Below are positions 1-12,500 of a DNA stretch of 64,000 nucleotides, in pieces. The notes under the pieces were generated by a model. It worked only from the letters and a program-made list of their open reading frames with translations, ran no database searches and was not told the origin of the DNA. The first letter of the stretch is position 1. Each line of letters opens with the position of its first letter. A program made the position numbers and the translations under genes. The stretch comes from Lithospermum erythrorhizon (taxonomy: Eukaryota > Streptophyta > Magnoliopsida > Boraginales > Boraginaceae), in contig JADFUC010001305.1 in the NCBI GenBank assembly GCA_019722365.1, positions 1 through 64,000 of the forward strand, in the 5' to 3' direction.

Positions 1-1080
1 TTGCTGCCACAATACAATAATAATATTGTCACACACACACACACAATAATTCCACCACACACACCACCATTTTTATATATATATTATATCTTAAATTAAT
101 TTAAAAAGTTTATATAACAATTATGGTAACAACTTTCACTACTTAATGTATTTTAGAAAATATTTGTGATGAATATTTTTCTATAATATGTATACGCTTA
201 ATAATTATTTAATAATTATTAATCATACAGTATTTATAATCGAGTTTATATTAATTAATTTTAATATGTGTAATGACATGAATTAATTAATTTGATAATT
301 ACAACATGCATTTTCCAATGCCATTTAAAATATTTATTAAGTTCATTTATGTGATTTAATAAAGTGCCTATATTTTGTAATTGGGTGATTGAACGATAAG
401 ATATGTATACTACCATTTATTTATTTTTCGTCCGCGAACCTTAATGTTGTAAATGACCTTTCCTCGAATATATTTCTGTATTTATTTATTTATCGCTTAC
501 CCACAAGCTTGCAAGTCAGTTTCAAGACGGGGTTAGTATATAAATATCAGAATGCTTAAGATACCAAGATCATTTCACGCGCGCATTGTGGACTCGGATG
601 GATCCGTATGTATGTAAGATAAGAATTAGACTTATGTTAGTATTTGATAAATACTTGTAATAGGTTCTAGGGCCATATCGTATATCTCTTGAATGTGCAT
701 TACTTGTTTTATTTTCATGTTGCATGTATTGCTTCGATTACGTGTTAAGATGCACGAGTAAACGAAAACAAAGCAATAATCTCACCAATTAAAATTTAAG
801 CAAGTGATCAAGCCAATTTTAAAGTCAGGTAAATCAATCGCATCAATCGGGCAATAACTGTGACGGGCGGTGTTACAATGTTGCAATGGATATGACAATG
901 GATCATGTTGAAGTGATTTCACTAACGCTGCTGGCTTTCGCATTTATCAATCCAAGTAACACTTTTGCTTAATTGGTATGCTTAACCGTTTCTGATATAT
1001 AATGTCAGCATCCCTCAAGAGATGCTAAGAATACAAGAAAGCATGTGAGTTTTACATAAGTAATTGGTTGATAACCTACT
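1..1080. other. AT-rich intergenic DNA, no gene
   Basis: No open reading frame of note and no recognisable transposon protein or LTR motif is visible. A short CA microsatellite lies near 31-46, followed by CA-rich and TA-rich runs. I compared it by eye with the Copia-1 3' LTR (6358-7404), expecting a 5' LTR here, and saw no match. Confidence 0.6.
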
Positions 1081-1605
1081 ATTATAACCGGATTCAAACA
1101 GAGTGGCCGCCGTCAATTTAGCTGCATTGTGTCTGATACTTCAATATACTTCGGTGAGGATTTGAAGTATTAGTATTTACCATAATTTATTTGTAAGTGT
1201 TTTTAGCATGATAGTTTATCGAAGTCTCATATTTTATTTACTTATTCTTGTAGAATTAATATGGGTACCACTATCGCTACTCCTAAGGAACTTCGCTTTC
1301 GGGCCAAAGACTCGAAAAGTGCCCGATTAACTCGACTTTTGACGAGTGGTCTCAAACTTGAGAATCATTTGACAACTACCATTATAACTGGATTCAAAAC
1401 GAAAGTGCTAAGTTGCCGCTGGAATTTAAGTGTAATAGGTCTTGGATACTAATATATTTCGTGAGATTTGAAGTATTAGTATTTATTTTGGGCAATTTAT
1501 TTGTAAGTGTTTTTAGTACGAGAAGCCATCGAGTCTCACCGTTATTTTATTTTACTTATTCTTGTAGAATTAATATGGGTACCACTATTGCTACTCCTAA
1601 GAACT
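1081..1605 (+). repeat. Tandem duplication, unit about 300-314 bp
   Basis: Two head-to-tail copies, roughly 1081-1380 and 1381-1605, share several blocks. These are the opening attataac(c/t)ggattcaaa, a middle tgaagtattagtattta, a later atttgtaagtgtttttag, and the segment from cttgtagaattaatatggg through accactat(c/t)gctactcc. The last block begins at about 1252 and 1566, so both copies carry an ATG opening MGTTIATPK (1261 and 1575). It sits just upstream of the Copia-1 gag remnant and is probably the duplicated leader and gag start of that element. The copies have diverged by substitutions and small indels, so the duplication is not very recent. Confidence 0.75.
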
Positions 1606-4600
1606 CGTCATTTACTCTGAAAAGCTATGTCGAATAACCTAATTTTGACGAAAGTAGTCTCTTAAACTTCTGAGAATCATTCAAGCAAAGAGTATGACCG
1701 AATACGTGTCGAATAACAAGTGCCCCTTTAAAACCTAACGAGTAGCCCCATCGGAAAAGTGGATCCCACAAAAAAGCACAAGTCTCACGCCGTGGATGTC
1801 CAATGTCTCATGCTTGCTAATATGGAACCTTCGTCTAAACTAATATGAAAAAGGTGAACGATATGACATATACCGCAACTCGAGAATTAATTTTGAAAGT
1901 AGGGCTGGGAACGGTATACGGCTACGCCTCCGTGTTTCCTCGTGGATGTTAAGTTTGGGAACGTGATGTGCCGCAAGTCTGCCATCATTAAAATGGGATT
2001 GGCTCTGGTCGATCAATCAACGCTCGGCACCAAGTCTCCAAGAACGCTGTGGATTCATCCTCAAGTCTCTTCCTGCATAAATTCCTTCGCTTGTCATGAA
2101 TTTATCATGCACAAAGCTTGAGTTATCTCTAAACAAATCGCATAAGATGATCATTTAATGCTTTAGACGAACTCCGGTAAGACTAAATCCTATTCTTCCT
2201 CGCTTTCTTGGGTGGTCCAAACAGCAAGAAATTCAAGAAGAAGAAGAAGTTTGCCGGCACTGCTGCCCGAGTAATCCCAAGGCCGCTGAAAGTAAGAGTA
2301 AAGGATGATGTTGTCATTATCAAGGAAACCTCAATAATGGAAGCCTAATTCAAGCAGTGAAGTCTACAGATGATAAAGAACGGTCTCATGACCAGCCAAA
2401 TTTCATTGTGTATGTATGTTGGTTGAAGTTTGCACAACCCTATTCTACTGTATGCATTAATCGTCATGTGTTCTCATATTTGGTTTAATACGCAGTGAAC
2501 TCAAGTCAAGTGGTAAGCACTGAAAGAAAAAGTCTTGATCTCACAATGGGAAACGCTATGTCATGGCCCTTGCAGAGAGGGATCCATTAGTTTAAATTTG
2601 CCCACGGGCCTTGTTTTTGAACTTATCTCCGGTTTACTAAGTGCACCAAGTAATTGTGGAATATTATTTATTTCTGCTTTGAATAACGATGGTTTTTCTA
2701 TTTCAATAGATCCCCGATGAATTTATATCACCGGTGAATGGGGTAGTATTCCGTACCGCCCCTTCAAAATCTGGCCTATACGCTTTAGACACGACATTAA
2801 CGAGTCATATAACATAAACTTAAACGGAATAAGCCTAACGACTTAAAACCAAACATACCTACGGTATCAAGTAGACCAGTCACATTAACGAGAACTAATC
2901 CAGAAACTCCACTCCGTGGAAATACTTAGTTGCTCTCGATTATGAATCATACGATAAACAAGGAAATTTTGCCTTCCTCAGCAATGACCAAAATGCCTTC
3001 ATCAAGAAACGAAAGTGCCGATTTATCGGGGATCATACACACCGACGACAAGGGCCAATGAACACATCCTGCAAAGAGGAGGTTAGTAACTACTTAATAC
3101 ATTTAATCGGGTGACTACAAAGAGATACGGTTTCGTATCCGGCTTGAGACACAAACACGAGTCCTTTCGAGAAATTCATCGAGTTCCAAAACGGCATAAA
3201 ACCACCGAATAAGATAATAAAGATTCTCCGTCCGATAGAAAGCGGAGAATAATATTTGAGTCACGAGTCTAATACTCATCTTTGCAGAGCAAGTGGTATT
3301 ATTTCACAACCTACTCAAAGAATGCCACAAAGATGTTTTGGCCATTCGGGAAAAGGAGAAATTTAACCTTCGAGCACGGTTCGATCATGAATGCAGCCTA
3401 TCCGATCTAATGCTTAATTTATGGGGATAAAATTTAAGTCATTTATACTTATCTTAAAACAGACGTCCAAATCAAGTCGCCAGATAAACTCCTTAATGAA
3501 TCGTGGTTCGGGAAGATCTCTGTTGGTTTTCTAAAGATTCGGGGTCGCTGTTTATGTTAAGAGATTAACAAAAAGATAAACTTGCTCAACCGATGTTGAA
3601 ACGCCATTTCATGTGATATCCAAGTGGAAACAATTGTTATCGCTTCTACCGAAGCAGAGAATAAAAATCTTCTATCGCTGTATCGTGAGTATTCCTTGAA
3701 AAGTGAACATCCGCCCCTAAGACTAGAAGTAACGGTGTTCATCTCTCACGAAGCTCAAGCCGATTTAAGCTTTCTGACATCGATGCATCTAACGCAGAGG
3801 CATTCACACACCACAAGAATTGAACCTTCTTCATACACTAGCTTCGATCCACATGGAAGTTCAGCAAGAACCAACCCTTAGAGATCCAACAGGATCGCCA
3901 CGAACTGCAGCTACCGGTATAAGTAAGCTTTCATCATTGAGTAGTGATTTGCCCACTTCTTACAAAGAAGCAAATGAATGCTAAGGATGCTTCTACAAAC
4001 GGCAACAGCCACGTCAATCCGAGATGGATTCTATGTACCAAAACGCAGGTTTGGTCCTTGTTGAATTTACTAAACGGGCTCGCTCTAACAATGTAAACGG
4101 CATTTAAGAAGAAACATGATAAAGACGGAACGTTGATGTTTTCAAAGTTAGACTAGAGCGGTTGTTTCAAACAAGCTTCACGGAGCCGTGGACTACGGAC
4201 GAAACTTACTCGCCAGCTGGCTACGCTAATCCATCCGGATAATCTTAGCTGCCGTGATTTCCCCATGACTAAGTAGAAATATGGCAAATGGATGTAAAGA
4301 CCGGCTTTCCCCGAATGGAAATTTAGAGGAAGATGTGTATAATGGGTACAACCTCCAAAAGCCAGATGTCCTAAAGCCGACGGCACGATGCAGCTCGCAA
4401 AAGTCCATTTATGGCGAAGGTGCATCCCAGCTTGAATCTACGCTTTGATGAATCAATCAAAGAGTTTGGTTTCATCAAGAAGGGAAGTTAAGAATCTTGT
4501 GTATACAAGAAGGTAAGTGGGAGTTATGTATCATTCTTATAGTCCTCAGATATGTCGATTTACATACTTATCAATGGGAGTAGCTTACTAAACTCACCAG

Positions 4601-5570
4601 ATTGGTCAGGCAAATGTTTCTCAACGAAGGACTTAGGGCGGCTAACAATATATACTTCTGGAATAAAGATCCACCGGATCGAGCCAGAGGCTAATTGACT
4701 TTGTCGATACTTATGTGAATAAGGTAACGCAGCGTTCAATACGAAGTAATTCCAAGAAGTGGTAATCTCCTTACGAGACACGGGAGTTCAACTCAAATAG
4801 AAAGCAATGTCAGTCTCCCACTACTGTAATGAGATGAATGTAATGAAGGACATACCTTTTATGCTTCGGCTATAGGATCCATCATGTATGCTGCGTCAGG
4901 CACTAGACCATGTGTCTTACGCACTAAGCGTAACTAAGTAGATACTACCAATCCAAAAGCGAAAGCCACTGATCAAGATCAAGTGCATCTTACATCTCGA
5001 GGAGAACTAAAGATGCTTTCTTGGTATATGGTGAGATTTAGATATAGTGACAGTGGTACACCGACGCCAGCTTTCAAACCCGATGTAGACGCACTATCGC
5101 TCCTAACTGGTATGTATTTTGTCTCAACGCTGACCAAAAGATTCGGAGGAGCTTCCAACAGTGATCGCTTAAGCCGATTCTACCACGTAACTGAAAGTAT
5201 TACCGCAATCAAGCCGCTAAAGAAGCATGTTGATAAAGAAGTTCGTGACTCGAACTTGGAAAGCGTACCTAGCATCAGGACCAGCTGAGTTGTTGCGATA
5301 ACATCGGGCAATTTCAAGCTAAGTGAATCCCCGAAGACATCACAAATCCAAGCACGTATTCTCGCAAAAGTATCACCCGATTAGAGATATGTTTGATAGA
5401 GGAAGTATGTCAAAGTATGTAAAGTAGAAACAGAGGCCACTCCGCCGAATTCTTTACTAAACCACATTAAGTCCGCAAAGCATGATGTGAAGATGCAAAT
5501 AAACATAGGTCTTTAGACGTACGCCGCAGCAAGTAGGGGTTGCTGGGAGTCGGTGATGTATCTATTAAAG
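1575..5570 (+). pseudogene. Copia-1 gag-pol polyprotein remnant
   Basis: Fragments of a Ty1/Copia polyprotein appear in order but in shifting frames. There is a lysine-rich gag tail near 2225-2265. A protease/pre-integrase segment at 2535-2830 includes SALNNDGFSISID. The integrase start near 3020 includes IHTD. The reverse transcriptase segment near 4320-4520 includes NLEEDVY and FDESIKEFGFIKK. The RNase H region at 4860-5490 includes YASAIGSIMYA and KDAFLVYG. Stops and indels interrupt every domain, so no protein is expected. Copia-2 carries the same domains from integrase onward. A functional element would encode a polyprotein that assembles a particle, copies its RNA and integrates the cDNA. 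Confidence 0.8.
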
Positions 5571-6345
5571 TTATGTGAACAAATATTTGAATATTATTGC
5601 TTCTTATATTTTAATATATTTGTTTGCTATGACTATATGTTTGAATTTCTACATATAATATACATGTAGCGATCTCGATTGTTTAAAGGTTAAATCCCTA
5701 GGTTAGTCTATGTTTTCGTAGAGGTAATAATGAATCGTTAATTACACCTCTTCAAGCCTAGAAACATAGGATAGCCAAAGGCCTTGGTCAGATGTCGATA
5801 GTTGGGGCGACAAGCATCATATGACTAACATGGTGTTTTGATTAGTGATCAAGATTGATCACGTTAGCCTGGGCAGGATCAGATTACCAATACCACGGGC
5901 CGGGCTCCGCGACGGGAGTTGCATGACTGAACGAATTCATAAGATATGTATATCTCGTGTCTCTATGACATTTGTTTAGAATTTTAGGTTCGCTTTCAAT
6001 TCTTAGACCTAATGTATATATAACTATCTGTGTTATACAAGCTCTCAGATTGACTATGACTAAAACGGCCCGCCTTGTCGGGATTATAACTAAGATATTG
6101 GGTCACACAAACAGATAAATGACAGACATTGATATATTAAGTAGGGATTTGTCCGTCCTGATATACAAGGAAGATCTCGTGCCTCTCACACAGCTTGGTA
6201 CCGATTGGTTTGCTGGACGCCTATAAATGCTATTCGGGGCTTCATACTCGAGTAAAGAAAGTCGCGCTTCATGACACACTTCTTACGGTTAGCCTACGAC
6301 TGTAGAGATCGCGTGGATAAAGGAATTGTAAGATAATCGCCCAAG
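5571..6345 (+). other. Copia-1 non-coding 3' region between pol and polypurine tract
   Basis: About 780 bases separate the last RNase H motif from the polypurine tract. The stretch is repeated with divergence in Copia-2 (38271-38980), so it belongs to the element. I see no coding signal. Some Copia lineages carry extra sequence after pol, but no envelope-like frame is visible here. Confidence 0.6.
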
Positions 6346-6357
6346 GGCAAGTGGGAG
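6346..6357 (+). other. Copia-1 polypurine tract
   Basis: The purine-rich ggcaagtgggag immediately precedes the LTR start tgttttg. It is the usual primer site for plus-strand DNA synthesis in Copia elements. The Copia-2 equivalent near 38978-38989 is degraded. Confidence 0.7.
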
Positions 6358-7404
6358 TGTTTTGAAATCAATGAGAATTGGTTCCATTTATTATGCCCGC
6401 CAAGCGACACCGCGTAGCAATTCATTTACGAAATAAGTTAAATGTGATTATCAAAGAATTCATTTACTACCAAGTTAAACGTGATTATCGTAACTTAGTG
6501 TTCAACTTAGTAATTGTATATTACTAGTGTGGGCTCTCGCGATAATTTAAGGGGTTATGAGCATTGCTAGATCTTACTCATTAATCGCTATAATAATAGT
6601 AATCGATCAATTATTATTATACAACTTACTATTATCTCGAGCTCTGGGCGTCACACACATACAGTGACGTTGAGTTATATTTCATGTATGAAATTAAAGA
6701 GAACTATATAATTGAGAAATGTATTTCTCAATTATAAGGGTTCTACATTTTATGTAGAATATCGATTGAACAAATAGAATCAATTAAATAGTTATTTAAT
6801 TGGTTCGAGTAATTTTAGTATTTATCGATAACTTGAAAGATTATTGATATCAATTTCATTACTATTTAATTAGCTTAATTAAATAGTTCAACTTTATTAG
6901 CAACTCCACAAGGTCTTAACTAACTAATAGAGTTAACGAAGTCAAGCTTAATACTTGACCATTGCTTATCGGGCCTGCTTTTTAACCTAGCCCTATATAA
7001 TCAAACTTTAGGGTTTTTCATCATAAGTTTTGTAAACTTTTCACCAAAACCCTAAGAAATGCCTTGGCTCTAAATTCTGAGAATTTTGGGGTTTTTCCGG
7101 GTTTTGTTCATCCTCGTTTTTACTAGCATAGATTAGTTCCTTGATTCAACCCTCCTCGCGTGGACTAAGTAGAGATATCATAACACGATCGAGACATAAC
7201 AAGCGAGTCAGTGGAAGCTTCAAATTCACGCCAGGAATTCAAGCTACATGATTTTGGGGCAAGTGGAATTTACTCACCGCACCGTAAGTCCTCCATCATA
7301 TATTTAATTATATGTTTTTGTATTGAATAATGTAGTATGCACTTTAAAGATCCCTCGAATGCGGATTTGTATTTATAATTATATATCCATAGTAATTTTT
7401 CTTC
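6358..7404 (+). repeat. Copia-1 3' LTR
   Basis: It begins with tgttttgaaatc after the polypurine tract. It shares blocks with the Copia-2 LTR at 38990-39850, such as taattgtatattactag and aatttaaggggttatgagc. A TATA-like ctatataa at about 6993-7000 could mark the LTR promoter. The end is set by the start of Gypsy-1 coding sequence. No partner 5' LTR is present in the window. Confidence 0.7.
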
Positions 7405-9960
7405 ACCTGCTGCTACAAGGATTAATGATCTTTTGACTACTGGTGGACGCGAGGTGTTTTCAAAAAAATTGATTCGAGGTCCGATATCGCCTTCAATTGA
7501 GAATTAAGGAAGAGGATATATCAAAATCACCGCTTTCGCATAAAGATACGGGCACTATGAAAGTTCGTGACGCTGTCATCGACAAACGCATCTCGCCAGC
7601 CTTTCTCGCGGACCTCGATGAATCGCTTTTCTAGAGTTCCTTCCCGATAAGTCTGCGGGTTGGGCAAGTTTTATCGATGACATTTTAATTTATTCTAAGA
7701 GTGAGCTGGAACAATAAGAGTATCTGAGAAAGTATTTGAAGTCTTACGCTTTAATCGGTTGTACGCAAAGTTTTCAAAGTGTGAATTTTGGTCAAAGACA
7801 GCGGTTCTCGGGTCATGTTATCTCGGCGAAAAGTGAGTTGACCCACAAAAGATGGAAGCAGCTGATGACCGAGAGGCCTTCAAGTGTGACCGAGGTGAGA
7901 AGTTTCGGGTTTAGCCGGGTATTACGTAAGATTCATAAGCAAGATTTTCGATCGCCGCCCGATGACTAAGTTGACTGCGGCGGAGTACCATTCGTTGGGG
8001 GCGGCAGCGATGTCCTGCTCTTAATGAGTCAAGAGGAGATTGACTACCGCACTGCTGACACTACCGTCAGGAATGAGGGGTAATGGCGCATAAATAATGC
8101 CACATCAAGCCAGTCAAGGTATCGACGCAGAATGGGAAGCGATTGCATACGATTCTCGACAATTGAAGAATCAGCTTTATAGCACTATCCTACCCACGAC
8201 TGAGTTAGCCATGATTGTTTTTCCTTGAAAATTCGAGACACTACTTGTATGGGGTTAAATGCCGACATTTCATGCACTCACAAGAAGTTTGAAGTATATC
8301 ACCACCTGCAGTGGAGCTGAATTTGGAGACAGCGAAGATGGACAAGAGTTTCTTAGTGACTACGATCCGACGACTGTGAGCACATCCGTAAGTTTAAACG
8401 TAGCCGGGCGGTGATGCCTCGGAAATGAAAAGGAAGTTAAGGAGCCAAAGAGTGGTCGGGCGCATCAGTAGACTTTGAGTCGGAGGATGGGTCTTGTTGG
8501 CTTATATGAAGCGTAGACCAGATTGCTAGATAAAATAGGCGAGATGCAGTGCGAAGATGAAGCGCAGCCCAGTCTACAGGCGGCCGAGGGAGGTAAATCG
8601 GAGTTTACAAAGGCAGATGACGGTATTCTCATAAGCTGGGAGCGAGTGGTTGTTCCCCACTTCGCCGACCTAAAAAGGGAGATCTTGGATGAGGCCCACA
8701 ATGCCTCATATAGTATGCATCCGGGGAGTACAAAAATGTATCGAAATCTCTAAGGAGTAACTACTGCGGTCAATTTAAGAAAGAAATTGCAGACTTTGTA
8801 GCAAAGTGTTTGATTTGTCAACAGGCTTGGGATTACCATAAGCTTCCGGGTTATCAACCAAGTATCGATACTCCAGCGATGGGGAGGGAAAACTCACTTC
8901 ATGGACTTTTGTGTTCGGGCTTCCTTATGAACTCCTAAAAAGAAATGATGGATTTGCATCAGGATGCACTATCTAAGACCAGCCATTTTCTACCTATTGT
9001 GCCAAATCACGGGCCGGAGAAGTCACAAGATGTACGTAATTCAAAGTAGACTACACAGCTGCAGTATCAAGCCGGAGGTGGCGTTCACTTCGAGGTTTTG
9101 TGAGTGCTTCCAGAGGCGTTAGTGGGACGGCGTCCAAATGAGTATCAAGGCTTCATCCTCCTCAAACGGACGGCTATCCGAGAGAACGATTCAGACGGCC
9201 TGGAGGACATGCCGAGAGCTTCAGCAAGGTCGAAGTTCTCCTGTGAGTCGACGGCGAGTCACCAAAATGGAGTTCGGGGCTATATTAAATGGGCCAAGCC
9301 AAAGATCGATGGCACCGCTCGGCTTTGTATGGCCGGAGGTGTAGGACTATATGTTGGAATGAGGTATGAGAAAGGAAGATTTATGGGTCCGAGTCAAAGT
9401 ATAGCCTTAATAGAAAGTTTATACAACAATATTTGAGGACGGCAATGTGATGTATTAAAAGAAGTACGCCGATCGACGTTTTGTAGACTTGTCATTCGAG
9501 GTAGGTGGATCGGGTATTTCAAAGATATCTCCAGGTTCGGGAGAAGAGAAGCTTCAGTCCCCTGCTATATCGGGTCGCTTTTGTAAATTTTGACAAAATG
9601 GGAGTGAGTTTACCGCTTAGCCTCGCTGTAGAATCGAGAGGATCTTACAAATGTGATTCCATGTGTCTTGTTTGAGGAAATGCCTGACGAAGTCGCACAT
9701 CTTAGAGTTCCAAATGATGACTCGGGGCGTGGATTTGACCTACTATGAGGGACCCATGCAGATCTTCGATCGAAAGCAGGCGGCCGAGGAATAAAGAAGT
9801 CAAATCGGGGTGAAAGTGTCATGAGGAATCACCGAAAGTATGGCCACGCGAGCGCCGAGGAGGATGAGAAACCATCATCCGCAGCCTTTCGTCCGGGTTA
9901 GTGATCTCGTTGCTCGATTCATACCTTGTAAATTTCTTTGAAAGTCGAGAATTTCGAGGG
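7405..9960 (+). pseudogene. Gypsy-1 pol remnant (RT, RNase H, integrase, chromodomain)
   Basis: The RT palm motif [10 protein letters not shown] is readable at 7670-7699 and FSK(K)ID at about 7455, followed by FSKCEF and GHVIS equivalents to 7835. RNase H pieces lie near 8245-8400, including YDPT. The integrase zinc-binding region runs from 8465 to 8825, with VVVPHFADLKREILDEAHN in frame at 8523-8753 and then CLICQQ. The integrase core is poorly preserved. The end includes HVLEFQMM-like and YEGPMQIFDRK-like residues (about 9690-9780), then a chromodomain-like stretch to about 9890. Frameshifts occur every 50-200 bases, so it is a dead copy. Confidence 0.85.
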
Positions 9961-9985
9961 CTTAAATTTTTGAAATAGCGGGTAA

Positions 9986-12500
9986 CGAATAACCTGGTAA
10001 TGACTAAGCACACAAAATAAACTAAAATGTGAAATTTATTAATTTATTTCCGAAATTGGAAATCTCTACTAATTATTTTATGTTCAGAATGTTTATGTTC
10101 GGAAGTTAGTTGTCAGATTAAGTTAAAACGAGAAGTATCGAGCGAATTAAAGGCCCGGATTTTCACCGGTTGGGCTTTTGGGCCCAACCCAACTACCAAA
10201 TCACTTAAGAGACATTATTTTAAGCCCAAAACTAAAAACCCAACCCAATTCTTTCTTCTTCTTCAGCCGATTCCAGCCGTGAGTCACCTTGAAGATTTTT
10301 TATCTTCTCCAATTTGCTCTCAATTCTCGTCATTGAGCTAAAATTTTCGAGTAGTTTCTCCTCATCATCCCCACAAGCTTCAAGGTAAAAAAAGGTGTTA
10401 TATTTTTGAGTATTTTGTGAAATTCCAAAGTTTGACTTTTGTTGATTTTTTGATATTTTGAATTTTATTGTCTTACTGACTTCAAGTTATGATTAGTTAT
10501 TCCGATTGAAAGATGATGCTCAAGGGAAATTTTGGGTGTTTAGGACAGTTGGACTTTTTGGAATTTTGGGTTGACTTTTGGATTTTGGATAAATTATTGA
10601 ATGTAATTATCGCTTGTGCCTAAATCAATAGAATTTATACCCATCGGTATTCGGGGGTAGGAAGCCATGAGTCATGCGGTGATGAATTTTGGGTGATCGT
10701 GGGTTGATTTTCGTTAAAATGTAGTGGCTAATGTAAATAAGTTAGTGAATCATGATTGTGATTGTTTTGGGATACAAATATGAATTATAAGTTGAGAACA
10801 AATAGGTTGGAATTAATCGTAGTGAATTTCGCAGTAAACGAACTTATGATTAGGGGTCGAGAGTTATGGTTAAAAATTGATCGGGAGTAGCGGTGAAATT
10901 GGAATTTGTGAAACTATTTGGAAAATACCGAGTTTGAATAAGACATGTGGATGTTTATCGAATTTAGTCCGGCAAATGGTGCTCATTAACAAAATCGCTT
11001 ATTGAAACATAACGGGTAACCTTTACGAAACCGTGAAATTTATAAACGGAGACGGGTTAAAAAAGGTCATATTTTAAATTAGATAAAGCGGGCTCAATGG
11101 TTACGCAGTTGTGATCTTATTTTTAAATGTGTCTGCTCGCATTTCGACGGGAATGCGAGGATCGATTGATCGGTTGGGCGCCAAATTGCTTACTAGCCAA
11201 GCGCGTGATTTATCACTGCTACCTTTATTTATGTTTGGGTGTCAGGTAGGCGGTAAAATCGACCGTGACATCAGATTCAGACGCGAACTCATCCGTGTAT
11301 ATATTTGTGTGATCGCGGAATTGTTGACTTGTATAATTTATATGCGGGTTGTCGGAGGGTATTTATAGTTGAGCATATTTACGTTTTAGTGTAATTTTGT
11401 GCATGCTGTTTCGAAAGTGTATTCCGTGATTCATGTTGAAGAAATTGCGCTGTGGAAGTATCCGGAGTGTATCTCCGCTGAGCGCAGTGTTTTGTACGAT
11501 TTGGTTGTAATTGCGCGTGGCAGGTGTTACTTTGAACTCACAGGTTTGTTTGTGGTGCTGGACATCAGCCGTGTGCTGGTGGATGTCGAGATGATGCCAT
11601 GCTCATGGAAGCGACCGCTGAAAAGCGATGAAATTATATGCGCTGTTGTCAGCGCTCAAGGCGAGCCCGCCAGGAAAAGGATGAATTGCTATATGTGTCA
11701 GTTGTTGGTGTTCAAGGCGAAATTCTACTGCAGCGGATGATGAATTGTTATATATTACGTGTCAGGGTTTCATTTTTGTATTCATTTAATCGTGATCGTG
11801 ATGTTAACGTGTCAGCGAGTTTCTCATTCGATTATGTGACGTGGAAACGTGGGTCTCACAGGTTACGTAAGTCGAGTTCCTTCAGACGAGGCGTGCTTTA
11901 TTTCGATGAAAGTATCCTGCTACGATGTCTTGAATATGACATTTTCAGATTATATCTGTGATAACTCGTATTTTACCCATCCTATCATAAGGACCGAATG
12001 ATATGTACGTATATCCCGCATCAGATGCCTATTCGGACTGGGTAAAAGCTTACTATCCGCGATCCGCTTCCCACTAAGCCGCCGAGCTTACCTTTCCCAC
12101 CTTCAAAGCCGATAGCCTTTTGGAAGCAAATAGCCAAGAGCACCGTGACTTCATTTAGCGGTAGACGCAGCGGTTGTGGATCCTCGGCAGCCCTCTCTGC
12201 TTTCATTACTTTGACGCATAGCTTTCTTTCTACTTTTGATTTGGAGATGTTGGAAAGTTGTAATATATTTGTGATTTGATCAAGCAAGTGGACGGTTATG
12301 TTTTGGGTTTGGCTAGAAATGCCACGATGGTTAAAATTTGTATGTCAATATTCTCAGTTTCAAACCATTTTATTTTTATCAAACTGTCAGGTTCTATTTA
12401 AACAGGTAATTTTCGTGTCAACCATCGATTGGTGACTGATATATGTGTTAATGACGCATCTACTCTCGGTATGCATTTAATTTGAGGCGGGTCGCTTACA
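9986..12500 (+). repeat. Gypsy-1 3' LTR (about 2.5 kb)
   Basis: It starts after a degraded polypurine region (aatttcgagggcttaaattt near 9948) at gaataacctgg, and ends at ggtcgcttaca. The tail near 12420-12440 (accatcgattggtgact) matches the tails of Gypsy-2 and Gypsy-P LTRs, which fixes the 3' border. A loose tandem repeat with gatgaattg(c/t)tatat occurs at 11620-11775. The open frames at 11111-11961 lie inside the LTR and are probably fortuitous. Confidence 0.75.

Larger units (their letters stand above)
1081..7404 (+). mobile_element. Copia-1, 5'-incomplete Ty1/Copia retrotransposon
   Basis: In order: duplicated leader/gag start, degraded gag-pol (to about 5570), a long non-coding stretch (to 6345), polypurine tract (6346-6357) and 3' LTR (6358-7404). 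No 5' LTR was found upstream. Copia-2 at 35716-39850 belongs to the same family and aligns with it from integrase to LTR, which supports the borders. The 3' edge is placed where Gypsy-1 reverse transcriptase begins (about 7405), suggesting that Copia-1 inserted into Gypsy-1 or that the two were joined by a deletion. Confidence 0.8.
7405..12500 (+). mobile_element. Gypsy-1, chromovirus-like Ty3/Gypsy, 5' truncated
   Basis: The plus-strand remnant keeps the order reverse transcriptase, RNase H, integrase, chromodomain, polypurine-like tract and 3' LTR (9986-12500). Gag, protease and the 5' LTR are missing, because the element begins inside reverse transcriptase at the Copia-1 border. The domain order and the chromodomain-like C terminus point to a plant chromovirus, probably Tekay-like. 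Confidence 0.85.

Noticed and set aside
1..1080. Copia-1 5' LTR
   Set aside because: No shared blocks with the 3' LTR at 6358-7404 were seen on direct comparison.
11111..11961. Adjacent open frames of 85-113 codons that might form a small gene cluster
   Set aside because: They sit inside the Gypsy-1 LTR, overlap in different frames and show no domain or conservation in the other LTRs.
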